A stretch of DNA of 62,515 nucleotides from Bacteroidales bacterium (GTDB lineage Bacteria > Bacteroidota > Bacteroidia > Bacteroidales > VadinHA17). The position numbers and the translations under genes are program-made. The stretch is from assembly GCA_025358455.1 (NCBI GenBank), contig JANYJP010000080.1, positions 1 through 62,515 on the forward strand. The letters are read 5' to 3'. Below the pieces are notes generated by a model. That model was not told the DNA's origin and did not search any database. It worked only from the letters and a program-made list of their open reading frames with translations. Below are positions 47,235-57,224 of this stretch, in pieces. Position 1 is the first letter of the stretch. Every line of letters starts with the position of its first letter.

Positions 47235-49700
47235 TTATCTAAAGAAACTTCCCACCTGAAATACGGTAAATGAAAGGAGCCAGGCAATTCCTGTAGTATA
47301 TACTACTGTAAAGGCAGCCCATTTCCAGCTTCCCGATTCACGTTTTATTGCAGCAATAACGCCTATGCACGGGAAGTAAGTAAGAATAAAGAGCATAAAA
47401 GAGAAGGCAATCAATGGAGTGAACAGTATTTTACCGGAAGTATCTTTCTGGGTTTGAATTTTTTCAACAAGCGATTTTTTACTGGTATGGGAATCAGCCT
47501 GGAAGATAACACCCAGTGTACTTACTACAACCTCTTTTGCTGCCAGTCCGGACAGAATACTTACACTAAGTCTCCAATCGAAACCCAAAGGTTTCATGAT
47601 CGGTTCGATCGAATGTCCGATCAACCCGATAAATGATTTACTCTGTTTCTCGCTTCTCTGTTCCATTAATAGGTTATTTACCGATTCGCGTTTTAGCTGG
47701 TCAGGTGCCTGATTTTTTTCAATTGTGGAAATTTCAGAAGAATAATCTCTTGAATATGATACATTCCTGGGAAAATTACTTAATATCCATACAATTATGG
47801 AGGCAATAAGGATCACTCCTCCAATTTTTCTAAAGTATAATCCTGTCCTGAACCAGACATGTTTAAAGATACTTCTTACAGTAGGTATCCTGTAGGGTGG
47901 TAGCTCCATAACGAATGGTATTTCAGCTGATTTGAAAAATACCTGTTTTAAAAATAGCGCTGAAAGGATGGCAAAAATCATACCCAGAACATATAACAAA
48001 AACAGAACTGAACCCTGATTCTTTGCAAAGAAAGCACTGATAAACAGTATATAAACCGGCAACCTTGCACTGCACGACATAAATGGAGTAATAAGCATTG
48101 TAATAAGGCGATCCCTGCGGCTTTCAATTATTCTGGTTGCCATTATTGCCGGGACATTACATCCGAATCCCATAAAAAGAGGAATAAACGATTTACCATG
48201 AAGACCAATCTTATGCATAAGCTTATCCATAATAAATACAGCCCTGGCCATATAACCGGTATCTTCCATAAATGAGATAAACAGGAAAAGAATAATAATA
48301 TTGGGGAGGAACACGATTACACCTCCTACCCCTCCGATAATACCCTCAACAAAAAAATCTCTGACAATTCCTGCAGGTAAAATGTTGGTAAATATTTCAG
48401 ATAATTTACCGGTTCCGATTTCCATCCAATGCTTCGGATACCCGCCCAGCTTAAATGTTGTAAAAAAGGTCAGCCACATAAAAAAAACAAAAATAGGAAT
48501 CCCCAGATACTTATTTGTCAGATAGTTATCAATGATTTTTGTTTTCCGGAGCCTTTCAACTTTATTCAGAGTAAGCGTTTCTTTTAAAGCTCCTGAAATG
48601 AATCCGTACCTGAGGTCAGTGATTACTGTCTCAACGGGATCTGAAAATAGTTTTTCGAGCCTGTTATATTCTTTTTTTGCTTCCTGAATAATTTCCGAAG
48701 AGTTTACACAGCGGGTGATGCTTTTTGAATACTCATTATCATTCTCAAGTAACTCAATAGCGAGATAACGCGCAGAAATAATGTTCGTAAAAGCCCTGTT
48801 CTCCTCAATCTTTATTTTTGATTGTAATGCACAAATGGAATTTTCAATTTCAGACCCATAATTGACATGAATATGTCGCACAACCGGCTCCTTATTCTCA
48901 TAAACTTCAATTAATTTCTCAAACAGATCTTTAATTCCTTTCCCTTTTGAGCTGACTGTTGGAATTATTGGTACTCCTAATAACTTCCCGAGGGAAACAT
49001 AATCGAGAATATCACCTTTCTTTTCCAGCTCATCAAACATGTTCATGGCTATAACAACCTGAACACCCATATCTATTAACTGTGTGGTCAGATACAGATT
49101 TCTCTCCAGGTTTGAGGCATCTACAATATTAACGACAACATCCGGCTTGTTATCGAAGATATAATTTCTGAGGTAAATCTCTTCCGGGGAATAGCTCTTC
49201 AGTGAATACGTCCCAGGCAGATCTACAATTGAAAAAGTGTAACCTGACTGTTTATACCTTGCTTCTTTAGAGTCGACAGTAACACCGGCATAATTCCCGA
49301 CTTTCTCTTTGGAACCGGAGGCATAGTTAAAAAGCGTAGTCTTCCCTGAATTGGGATTTCCGACTAAAGCTACCTGTATATGTTTTGTCTTCTCTAACCA
49401 CGAACTGTTTTCATCTTCACTCTGAAGGGTGCCATTCGACGATTGAAATTCTTTGAATTTACTTTCAGCGTCAACCTCAATAAGTTGTGCTTCACTGTTT
49501 CTCAGCGAGATATGATAGCCCATTATCATATATTCAACAGGATCTCTAAGGGGTGCTTTTTTAATGACTGATACCTTTTTCCCAACAACAAATCCCATTT
49601 CTGAAAGTCGTTGTCTGAACTGACCTCTTCCTTTGATCTTCAGAATTATCCCCTCTTCTCCCTCATTGAGATCATATAGTGTAATCATCCCTATTTCCAT
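47235..49700 (-). CDS. feoB: FeoA-FeoB fusion, ferrous iron transporter
   Basis: The 821-residue product joins an N-terminal FeoA SH3-like domain (about 1-75; LYDLNEGEEGIILKIKG, then RQRLSEMGFVVGKKVSVI) to FeoB. The GTPase has G1 LVGNPNSGKTTLFNYA, G3 VDLPGTYSLKSYSPEE and G4 AMNMFDELEKKG. The membrane part has the gate repeats with GCNVPAIMATR and SAFFAKNQGS, and a C-terminal helix hairpin. It imports Fe2+ across the inner membrane, driven or regulated by GTP. FeoAB fusions are typical of Bacteroidota. Start could also be the ATG 12 bases later. It would supply the many iron-sulfur proteins here. Confidence 0.96.
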   Translation of the reverse strand: MEIGMITLYDLNEGEEGIILKIKGRGQFRQRLSEMGFVVGKKVSVIKKAPLRDPVEYMIMGYHISLRNSEAQLIEVDAESKFKEFQSSNGTLQSEDENSSWLEKTKHIQVALVGNPNSGKTTLFNYASGSKEKVGNYAGVTVDSKEARYKQSGYTFSIVDLPGTYSLKSYSPEEIYLRNYIFDNKPDVVVNIVDASNLERNLYLTTQLIDMGVQVVIAMNMFDELEKKGDILDYVSLGKLLGVPIIPTVSSKGKGIKDLFEKLIEVYENKEPVVRHIHVNYGSEIENSICALQSKIKIEENRAFTNIISARYLAIELLENDNEYSKSITRCVNSSEIIQEAKKEYNRLEKLFSDPVETVITDLRYGFISGALKETLTLNKVERLRKTKIIDNYLTNKYLGIPIFVFFMWLTFFTTFKLGGYPKHWMEIGTGKLSEIFTNILPAGIVRDFFVEGIIGGVGGVIVFLPNIIILFLFISFMEDTGYMARAVFIMDKLMHKIGLHGKSFIPLFMGFGCNVPAIMATRIIESRRDRLITMLITPFMSCSARLPVYILFISAFFAKNQGSVLFLLYVLGMIFAILSALFLKQVFFKSAEIPFVMELPPYRIPTVRSIFKHVWFRTGLYFRKIGGVILIASIIVWILSNFPRNVSYSRDYSSEISTIEKNQAPDQLKRESVNNLLMEQRSEKQSKSFIGLIGHSIEPIMKPLGFDWRLSVSILSGLAAKEVVVSTLGVIFQADSHTSKKSLVEKIQTQKDTSGKILFTPLIAFSFMLFILTYFPCIGVIAAIKRESGSWKWAAFTVVYTTGIAWLLSFTVFQVGSFFR

Positions 49701-49857
49701 TCTAAAGATAAACCATTAAATAATTGGATTGTTCAAAACCCAGATTGACTAAAGTGATTGATATATGCTCACAATATAGTGATTAAGGGCTCCAGCCATC
49801 TGGCTATAAGATTCTAATAAATTGAGCTGACTACCACAGCCTGCCTCCTGCAGCCTA

Positions 49858-50472
49858 TTAATCAACCTTCACTTTTACGACGATCTTCCTGACCTGTGAG
49901 TTTTCCTCAACTTTTACACCTGGTCTGTGGATATCTGAAGGAAAGAATACAAAGAATCTTTCTGATGTGGCTTTATAATCTTTACTCTGTTTAACAGTCA
50001 TGAATTCAATATCCTTTGTAGAATCATAGACGGTAATAACCTCTTTTCTTTCTGACATCGGAGCAACACTCATTAGTTCAACACCCTGAATAACATACTG
50101 AATATCAATGTATTTTTTATGCGCTTCATATTTGGCGTCACCTTCGTTTTTCGAAAGATATTCACTTACCGGAGCGTATACATTATCGCCATCTATATCA
50201 TATCTTTTAATTTCAAGTTTTGATAAGTCATTGGTTTTAAGAAATGTGAATGCCTTATCCCACCTGGATTTGTTTTTAAAATAAGAAATAGCAAGTTCTC
50301 TTCTGTTAATTGATCCGTCAGGCTTAATTTTCCATCCATTGAGCCACTCTCCTTTTTCAAACCATTTGTTAATCTTTTGAGAACTCCAGCTGGAAGGATC
50401 ATTAGAACCAGAGAATCCAAAAATCCCAAAAAAACTTATCAATACCATAGTTTTTACAATTAATTTTTTCAT
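49858..50472 (-). CDS. secreted YhcH/YjgK/YiaL-family protein
   Basis: The 204-residue product has a signal peptide (cleavage near FGFSGSN) before a DUF386/YhcH domain, with EAHKKYIDIQYVIQGVELM and FFPSDIHRPGVKV as cupin-like metal-site segments. YhcH relatives are cytosolic proteins linked to sialic acid and sugar metabolism in E. coli, so an exported version is slightly unusual. The exact role is unknown. Single gene, same strand as the downstream feoAB and the upstream histidine kinase. Confidence 0.8.
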   Translation of the reverse strand: MKKLIVKTMVLISFFGIFGFSGSNDPSSWSSQKINKWFEKGEWLNGWKIKPDGSINRRELAISYFKNKSRWDKAFTFLKTNDLSKLEIKRYDIDGDNVYAPVSEYLSKNEGDAKYEAHKKYIDIQYVIQGVELMSVAPMSERKEVITVYDSTKDIEFMTVKQSKDYKATSERFFVFFPSDIHRPGVKVEENSQVRKIVVKVKVD

Positions 50473-50521
50473 ATTTCTTATTTATCAAGAACTTGTGAAT
50501 CGCCAATGATGCAAAGATCCT

Positions 50522-52453
50522 TTAGATGAACTCTTTCAGGGTATCTAAAAGTTCTTTTCTGTCAAATGGTTTAGATATAAAACCATTGCATCCGCATTCT
50601 ATTGCCTTTTCCATGTCATCTGCATAAGCTGTCTGCGCAATAATCGGAATATCTGGCAATGTTTCTCTGATTAACCTGACAGCAGTATGTCCATCCATAA
50701 CAGGCATCTTAACGTCCATCAGAATAAGATCAATATTCTTTTCTGAATGGCATTTGTCAACAGCTTCCTGCCCGTTAACTGCTCTGATTATCTCAGTATT
50801 GGTTCCTTCCAGGAAATATTTTAACAGTTTAAAGTTGCTTTCAACATCTTCCGCTATCAGAATCTTTTTTCTTACCGGAAACACAAAATTATCAGGCGGC
50901 ACATTTTCTCTGATTGTTGGTTTATGTACAACCTGCTTATCGTAAGGAACTGTAAAATAGAATGCTGTTCCTTTCCCTGGTTCCGATTTAAGCCAGATTT
51001 TTCCACCCATAAGCTCGATGTAAGCTTTCGATATGGAAAGCCCCAGCCCTGTTCCTTCATGTATATCTGATAACAAGTTATTCACCTGATAGAAACGATC
51101 AAATATCTTATTTTGATATTCTTCATGTATTCCAATACCGGTATCTGATACACAAAATTCCAGCAAACTGTCTTTTACCTGATATTCAAGTTTTATATAT
51201 CCCGAATCAGTGAACTTGAGCGCGTTATTTACAAGATTTGATAATATCTGTACCAGTTTTGTTCCATCTGTCAGAATAATTGCCTCATTATCCCGTAATC
51301 CCGTTTCACATATTATCGACAATTTTTTTTCATTTGCTCTCAGAGCGAACTGATCACAGATCGTTTTGAGTTTCGCGTTTATGTTTATCTCATTCTTATC
51401 TATTCTTACCAGATTGGCCTCAATGTTTGAAATATCAACAATATCGGTTATAATTGAAAGCAGATGATTACTGCTTTGCATAATTATATCAACATAAGAT
51501 TGACGCGACCTGGCATCCAGGTCGGGTTCGGACAGGAGAGTTGAGAATCCGACTATTGCATTCATGGGAGTTCTGATTTCATGCGAGATATTATGAAGAA
51601 AAGCAGTTTTTAATTTATCACTTTCCTCAGCCTTCTCTTTGGCTTTTATTATTTCTTCCTCAGCAAGTTTTCTTTCAGATATATCCTGAATTACACCAAC
51701 CACCATGATCCGGTTACTTTCCCGATCCTGAATAAATTCGGCTTTTGAGTAAATAAACCTTATTGCGCCATCATTAACCCGTCTGATCTTAAATTCAACC
51801 TCGTATGGTTCATTATATTTTAAAAGACGGTCAATTGCCTCATTTAGAATTGGTCTGTATTCCGGAAGTGGAATCTTTTGTATCATTTCCAGAGGAAATT
51901 CATTTTTCAGAGTGTCCACTCCGTATATTACTGTTGCTTCTTCCGAACACCAGATTGACTTTGAGGAAAGATCGAGTTCCCAATTTCCAACAAGAGCTAT
52001 TGATTGTGCTCTCTGAAGCCTTCTTTCGCTCTTTTGAAGCTCCTCTTCAGCGCTTCTTTTCTCTTTTAATAAATTGATTTTATAAATTGAATTAACTATT
52101 GATGGAACCAGGCGCGAAAGATTTTCTTTCAGAATGTAATCATCTGCTCCTGCTTTCATACATTCAACTGCAACCTCCTCATTCAGAGAACCTGTAACAA
52201 GAATAAACGGAGTCATAGGTACAAGTTCATTTCTGATCTTAAGTGCAGTCATCCCATCAAATTGTGGAAGTGAGTAATCAGAAATAATAAGATCGGGTTC
52301 AAAGGATTTAATACCTTCTATAAAACTATCCCTGTTATCAACCAGCAATCTTTCAAAATTCAATTTGTTTTTTTCAATTTCCCTCCAGATCAACTCAGCA
52401 TCCAACTTGGCATCTTCCACAAACAATATTTTCAATATCTTATCCATACACAT
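50522..52453 (-). CDS. hybrid histidine kinase (REC-PAS-HisKA-HATPase-REC)
   Basis: The 643-residue cytosolic signalling protein has no membrane segment. In order: a receiver domain (LFVEDAKLDAEL, phosphoacceptor D59 in IISDYSLPQFDG), a PAS domain near 145-270, the HisKA H-box FLHNISHEIRTPMN near 290, an HATPase domain with NALKFTDSGYIKLE, DTGIGIHEE and GTGLGLSISK, and a second receiver with LILMDVKMPVMDG. The first receiver would take phosphate from another kinase, making this a relay hub. The ATG 6 bases later (M3) is an alternative start. Input signal unknown; no adjacent output regulator. Confidence 0.95.
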   Translation of the reverse strand: MCMDKILKILFVEDAKLDAELIWREIEKNKLNFERLLVDNRDSFIEGIKSFEPDLIISDYSLPQFDGMTALKIRNELVPMTPFILVTGSLNEEVAVECMKAGADDYILKENLSRLVPSIVNSIYKINLLKEKRSAEEELQKSERRLQRAQSIALVGNWELDLSSKSIWCSEEATVIYGVDTLKNEFPLEMIQKIPLPEYRPILNEAIDRLLKYNEPYEVEFKIRRVNDGAIRFIYSKAEFIQDRESNRIMVVGVIQDISERKLAEEEIIKAKEKAEESDKLKTAFLHNISHEIRTPMNAIVGFSTLLSEPDLDARSRQSYVDIIMQSSNHLLSIITDIVDISNIEANLVRIDKNEININAKLKTICDQFALRANEKKLSIICETGLRDNEAIILTDGTKLVQILSNLVNNALKFTDSGYIKLEYQVKDSLLEFCVSDTGIGIHEEYQNKIFDRFYQVNNLLSDIHEGTGLGLSISKAYIELMGGKIWLKSEPGKGTAFYFTVPYDKQVVHKPTIRENVPPDNFVFPVRKKILIAEDVESNFKLLKYFLEGTNTEIIRAVNGQEAVDKCHSEKNIDLILMDVKMPVMDGHTAVRLIRETLPDIPIIAQTAYADDMEKAIECGCNGFISKPFDRKELLDTLKEFI

Positions 52454-52641
52454 TTGTATTAAGATCTCAAAGTTCAGGTCAATTTACTATCGGATTACTT
52501 ACTCATAGATTAATTCTCAGCAATTTATAATCTTTTTTTGGATTTCAGTTTATTAAAATTAAAATTCACAGGTTTTGTGGTGCGAACCTTCTTAGCTGAA
52601 GTTTCGCAGGTTGAAATGTGTGAGGTAATATTAATGAATAA

Positions 52642-53418
52642 TTACCAGATCTTCTCCATAAGAAGAATATTCCTCAGGTCATTAGCAGTAATGTTTTCTC
52701 TTATTTCGCCTGTATCAACAACTGATATAAAGCCCGACTCTTCTGAGACCACCACAACTATGGCATCTGAATGTTCTGACATTCCAACCGCTGCCCTGTG
52801 ACGCATACCATATCGTGGAGGCAACGCTACCTGCTCGGTAATTGGTAAGGGGCATCTGGCAGCAAGTATCACGCCACCTTCGATCAATACTGCGCCATCG
52901 TGTAACGGTGAATTTTTAAAGAATATTGTTTCCAGAAGCTCCGCACTTATCCTGGCTCTGAGTATCTCACCCCCTTCGGAAAAGATATCAAGACTACTTT
53001 TTCTTCCGATAACAATAAGAGCACCAGTTTTATTTGAAGCCATTGATTCACATGCCCTTACAATCTCCTCCGCTTCCTTTATACTCCCGGTATCTTCTCT
53101 GCCAGGTGAAAACAATCGTCCAATCGGAAAACGATTACCTTTGATATACTTGTTTCCAATAGCAAGCAGGAATCTCCTCACTTCCTGTTGAAATACAATT
53201 ATCAGTGCGAGTACCCCGACGCCAATAACCTGCCCGAGTAAAGCGCTTATAAGTTCCATATTAAGCGCTTTTACCAGGATCCAGAAAAGATAGATAAAAA
53301 ATATTGCTATGAAGATGCTGAAAGCTGCAGTACCTCTTATTAACTTGTATATCTGAAAGAGAATAATTGCTACCAGGAAAATATCAATTATATCAAATAC
53401 GGTTATATGAAATGGCAT
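52642..53418 (-). CDS. cdaA: diadenylate cyclase CdaA
   Basis: The 258-residue membrane protein has three N-terminal helices, then a DAC domain. The catalytic motifs are seen: LHDGAVLIEGG with the DGA motif, and RYGMRHRAAVGMSE with the RHR motif. It condenses two ATP into cyclic di-AMP, which controls osmolyte uptake and cell-wall homeostasis. This short CdaA form (about 270 residues) is standard. It lies downstream of folP on the same strand, a pairing also common in Bacteroidota. Confidence 0.95.
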   Translation of the reverse strand: MPFHITVFDIIDIFLVAIILFQIYKLIRGTAAFSIFIAIFFIYLFWILVKALNMELISALLGQVIGVGVLALIIVFQQEVRRFLLAIGNKYIKGNRFPIGRLFSPGREDTGSIKEAEEIVRACESMASNKTGALIVIGRKSSLDIFSEGGEILRARISAELLETIFFKNSPLHDGAVLIEGGVILAARCPLPITEQVALPPRYGMRHRAAVGMSEHSDAIVVVVSEESGFISVVDTGEIRENITANDLRNILLMEKIW

Positions 53419-53565
53419 ATTATTAAAAATTGTATGTCGTAAAATTAATTAAACATTAAAATTAAACTGTACTTAAAGTGCCTAAAGTGAACTAACGTGC
53501 CACAAGTTAAAATATTTTCATCAGGAATTAAATAATGGTTTGAGAAAGCAAATGCCTGAGAATGT

Positions 53566-54408
53566 CTATTTCCCAATCTTTTGCAGCAAGCGGACTGCCT
53601 GAACAGCTTCTTTTACATCATGAACCCGCAGAATATCAGCACCATTTGCAAGCGCTAATGCATTTAAAACTGAAGTGCCGTTAAGGGCTTCATCAGCAGT
53701 TACCTCCAATGTCTTCCAGATCATCCCTTTACGAGATAACCCGACTAACAAAGGCAATCCGGCTACTGAAAAATCACTCAGCCGTCTTAACATTTCAAAA
53801 TTATGTTCAGTTGTTTTCCCGAATCCAAAACCAGGATCTATAATTATGTCTTTTACTCCTGCTGACTGAAGCCTGAAGATCCTTTCTCCAAACCATTTCA
53901 GAATATCGGCAACTACATCGTCATAAACTGGATTATTCTGCATATTACCTGGAGCTCCCTTCATATGCATAAGAATATACGGAACCTTTAGTTTTTCCAC
54001 AAGGGGGAACATTTCGGTATCAGCTTCACCGCCTGAGATATCATTTATAATATGAGCGCCACATTCCAAAATGGCAGCCCGGGCAATGTCAGCCCTGAAA
54101 GTATCTATTGATATTATCGCATCAGGAAATTCCGAACTTATAAGTTTTATTGACTTAAGAACCCGGATACTCTCCTCCTCTTTTGAAATATCAGTCGCTC
54201 CCGGACGAGAGGAATAACCACCAACATCCAGAATATCAGCTCCCTCAGATAGCATCCTGTCTGCAGCTTTCAGAATATCTTCATCTGAATTATAACGACT
54301 CCCTTTATAAAAGGAATCGGTGGTTATGTTCAGGATACCCATAACCTTTGGTGTCTCAAGGTCAAGTAGTTTACCCCCTGCATTTATGTATCTCGGTTTT
54401 CCAGTCAA
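53566..54408 (-). CDS. folP: dihydropteroate synthase (TTG start)
   Basis: The 280-residue enzyme couples dihydropterin pyrophosphate with p-aminobenzoate in folate synthesis. Motifs are VMGILNITTDSFYKGSRYN, ILDVGGYSSRPGATDI, IIDPGFGFGKTTEHN, LLVGLSRKGMIWKTL and ILRVHDVKEAV. The start is a TTG at 54408: an in-frame stop lies just upstream and the next in-frame ATG is inside the conserved VMGILNIT motif, so translation must begin at a non-ATG codon. It is upstream of cdaA and divergent from tmk. Confidence 0.95.
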   Translation of the reverse strand: MTGKPRYINAGGKLLDLETPKVMGILNITTDSFYKGSRYNSDEDILKAADRMLSEGADILDVGGYSSRPGATDISKEEESIRVLKSIKLISSEFPDAIISIDTFRADIARAAILECGAHIINDISGGEADTEMFPLVEKLKVPYILMHMKGAPGNMQNNPVYDDVVADILKWFGERIFRLQSAGVKDIIIDPGFGFGKTTEHNFEMLRRLSDFSVAGLPLLVGLSRKGMIWKTLEVTADEALNGTSVLNALALANGADILRVHDVKEAVQAVRLLQKIGK

Positions 54409-54516
54409 AGCGTAATTTATTTATACCCGAATTTAATGAATTTATTAAAACAGGCAATCCATTTTTATCTTTGAACAGTGGTTATTACATTTGTATTGAA
54501 AGAAACCAGACTTAAA

Positions 54517-55203
54517 ATGAAGCTTTTCGTAATTGAGGGTGTTGATGGAGCAGGCAAATCGACACAGATAAAAATGTTACAGGCCTTCTTTAAAAATAAA
54601 GGATATAGCTGTGAATATCTGCACTTTCCAAGAACCAATGCTCCATATTTCGGAGAGCTTGTTGCCCGGTTTTTAAGGGGTGAATTTGGTTCACTCAAAG
54701 ATGTTGATCCTTACCTTGTAGCAATGCTATACGCCGGCGACAGGAAAGATGCATCTGAAATAATCGGCAATTGGTTAAAAGAAGGGAAAATAGTGCTCCT
54801 CGATAGATATACCTATTCAAATATTGCCTATCAGTGTGCAAAACTTCATGACGTTCAATCTCAGGATGAACTTATGAAATGGATACTTTCACTTGAATTC
54901 AGCCATTTTGCTATTCCTAAACCCGATCTTAATATTTTTCTTGATGTGCCATTTGCGTTTACCGAAAAAAAGCTATCATCAGAGAGGAAAGGCGATGACC
55001 GAAATTACCTTAACGGGACAAGGGATATTCATGAAGAAAGCCTTACATTTCAGAAAAATGTCAGAGATATTTATGTCAGGGTTGCAAAAAGTGATGACCG
55101 TCTGGCATTAATAAACTGCAGTAATAAAAAAGGAGCCATGCTTACACCTTCAGAAATTTTTGACTTAATAGTTAAAATATTTATCGACCGAAAGCTCATT
55201 TAG
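54517..55203 (+). CDS. tmk: thymidylate kinase
   Basis: I start at ATG 54517 (228 residues, MKLFVIEGVDGAGKSTQ), where the P-loop begins correctly. The DRYTYSNIAYQCAKL segment is the TMP-binding DRY motif and FLDVPFAFTEKKLSSE the LID-side loop. It phosphorylates dTMP to dTDP. The product is slightly longer than typical Tmk (about 210). Its stop is one base before the DoxX-like gene start. Confidence 0.93.
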   Translation: MKLFVIEGVDGAGKSTQIKMLQAFFKNKGYSCEYLHFPRTNAPYFGELVARFLRGEFGSLKDVDPYLVAMLYAGDRKDASEIIGNWLKEGKIVLLDRYTYSNIAYQCAKLHDVQSQDELMKWILSLEFSHFAIPKPDLNIFLDVPFAFTEKKLSSERKGDDRNYLNGTRDIHEESLTFQKNVRDIYVRVAKSDDRLALINCSNKKGAMLTPSEIFDLIVKIFIDRKLI

Positions 55204-55204
55204 G

Positions 55205-56323
55205 ATGAAGATATTAAGATCTGTCTGCAGAATAGTAATTGGTCTTGTCTTTATTTTCTCGGGCACTGTCAAAGCTATTGATCCATTAGGGTCATCATAC
55301 AAATTCCATGACTATTTTCACGCTTTTAATCTAGGCGTTTTGAACTGGCTAAGTCTTCCACTGGCGATTATCCTGTGCACTGCCGAGTTCATTTCCGGAT
55401 TTTCTGTCCTTACAGGATTAAGGCTAAAAACCGGAATATGGGGCGTTATGATTCTCATGGTAATTTTCACCCCTCTCACATTCATACTTGCATTGACAAA
55501 TCCGGTTTCTGACTGTGGTTGTTTTGGCGATGCAATTCATCTTACCAATTGGCAGACATTCGGTAAAAACATAATATTGATTGCACTGGCTGCAATCCTT
55601 TTTTTCAACCGTAAACAGATAAAGAATTTATTCAGCACTTTTACGGAATGGGTTATAATTTCCGTTACAATACTTCTTTTTATTCTTTTTTCCTTTTACA
55701 ACCTGAGATATCTCCCTGTATTAGACTTTCTACCATATAAAACCGATGTAAAAATTGCTGACAAAATGATTGTTCCGGAGGGTGTTATGGTTGACGAATA
55801 TAAAACAACTTTTACTTACGAAAAATCAGGTGTCAGGAAGGAATTTGATCTGAATAACTATCCGGCCAATGATACAGCATGGAAATTTGTTGATCAGAAA
55901 TCTGTTATTATTAAAAAAGGATATCAGCCTCCCATACACGATTTTATTATAACTTCGGTTGATGGAGAAGACATCACTCAAAAGGTACTATCTAATCCTG
56001 GATTATCATTATTTATGGTCTCCGGAAAGTTGACAGATGCAGGTAAAAAAATGATGTTGACTGGTTTTGAATTAGGAAAGTATTGTAAAGAAAATGGAAT
56101 TGATTTTTACATACTTACAGCTTCCGGGGCTGAAGAAGTTAAAAGATATGATAACGGTCTCCTGTTCTGTACAGTTGACGAAACGACACTTAAAACTATG
56201 ATAAGAGCGAATCCTGGTTATATTCTCCTTAAAGATGGAAGTATCATCGGAAAATGGTCATGGGCAAATGTTCCGGAAAGGGAGTGGTTTAAACAACAGG
56301 TCGAAGCGGTTTTGCCGAAATGA
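55205..56323 (+). CDS. DoxX-family membrane protein, BT_3928-like
   Basis: The 372-residue product has about four N-terminal helices of DoxX/MauE type (VCRIVIGLVFIFSGTVKAID at the start, GCFGDAIHLTNWQTFGKN between helices). A membrane helix near 155-170 then leads to a C-terminal extracytoplasmic thioredoxin-like domain (about 210-372). Cysteines in VSDCGCFGD suggest redox function linked to the MauE/VKOR-like fold. Exact role unknown. It is translationally linked to tmk and followed by tpiA. Confidence 0.8.
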   Translation: MKILRSVCRIVIGLVFIFSGTVKAIDPLGSSYKFHDYFHAFNLGVLNWLSLPLAIILCTAEFISGFSVLTGLRLKTGIWGVMILMVIFTPLTFILALTNPVSDCGCFGDAIHLTNWQTFGKNIILIALAAILFFNRKQIKNLFSTFTEWVIISVTILLFILFSFYNLRYLPVLDFLPYKTDVKIADKMIVPEGVMVDEYKTTFTYEKSGVRKEFDLNNYPANDTAWKFVDQKSVIIKKGYQPPIHDFIITSVDGEDITQKVLSNPGLSLFMVSGKLTDAGKKMMLTGFELGKYCKENGIDFYILTASGAEEVKRYDNGLLFCTVDETTLKTMIRANPGYILLKDGSIIGKWSWANVPEREWFKQQVEAVLPK

Positions 56324-56385
56324 TTACTATAAATATTAAATGATTTTAACTATAAATTTTATTACCATTTTAAAAATTAAATTAT

Positions 56386-57147
56386 ATGAGAAAAAAGATT
56401 GTTGCCGGGAACTGGAAAATGAACATGAATCTGGCAGAAGGCCTGAAATTTGCAGGTTCAGTTGATAAACACTTCAAAGAAAATCCCACCGGAAAAGCAT
56501 TGGTTATCTTGTGCACCCCATTTATTCATCTGGCTGGTGTATCAGAAATTCTGAAGCATGGCAAATTAGCGCTGGGTGCACAGAACTGCGCTTCTGAGGC
56601 CTCCGGCGCCTTTACAGGTGAAGTATCAGCTTATATGGTAAAAAGTACTGGCGCTGAATACGTGATTATAGGTCATTCCGAAAGAAGATCCTACTATCAT
56701 GAGGACGATAAGCTCCTGAATAAAAAGACATTACTGGCAATTAACAGTGGTTTGAAAGTGATCTTCTGCTGTGGTGAAGTATTGAGCGAGAGAGAAGCAG
56801 AAAAACACTTTCTTATTGTAAGAAGACAACTGGAAGAAGGATTATTTACACTGACTCCGGAACAGATGGATATGATAATTGTGGCATATGAACCTGTTTG
56901 GGCCATAGGGACAGGTCTCACCGCCTCACCGGATCAGGCTCAGGAGATGCATAAATACATCCGCGACCTGGTAAAAGAGAAATATGGAAACGATTGTGCT
57001 AAAAAACTGCCCATTCTATATGGTGGTAGCTGTAAACCATCAAATGCAGCCGAGATATTCTCAAAACCCGATGTTGATGGCGGTTTGATAGGAGGTGCAG
57101 CACTTAAGAAGGAGGATTTTGCCGGGATCGTTGATGCAATAAAATAA
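56386..57147 (+). CDS. tpiA: triosephosphate isomerase
   Basis: The 253-residue TIM barrel has AGNWKMNMN with the catalytic lysine, [14 protein letters not shown] with the histidine, and [16 protein letters not shown] with the catalytic glutamate; [16 protein letters not shown] and [10 protein letters not shown] bind phosphate. It interconverts dihydroxyacetone phosphate and glyceraldehyde 3-phosphate. It is full length. It lies 62 bases after the DoxX-like gene. Confidence 0.98.
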   Translation: MRKKIVAGNWKMNMNLAEGLKFAGSVDKHFKENPTGKALVILCTPFIHLAGVSEILKHGKLALGAQNCASEASGAFTGEVSAYMVKSTGAEYVIIGHSERRSYYHEDDKLLNKKTLLAINSGLKVIFCCGEVLSEREAEKHFLIVRRQLEEGLFTLTPEQMDMIIVAYEPVWAIGTGLTASPDQAQEMHKYIRDLVKEKYGNDCAKKLPILYGGSCKPSNAAEIFSKPDVDGGLIGGAALKKEDFAGIVDAIK

Positions 57148-57224
57148 ACTTTTCTTCCCCTCTGCTTTTCTTTGCCGAAGCTGCTATGCAAAAGCAAAGA
57201 AGGGGGGCAAAAGAACATACAAAA

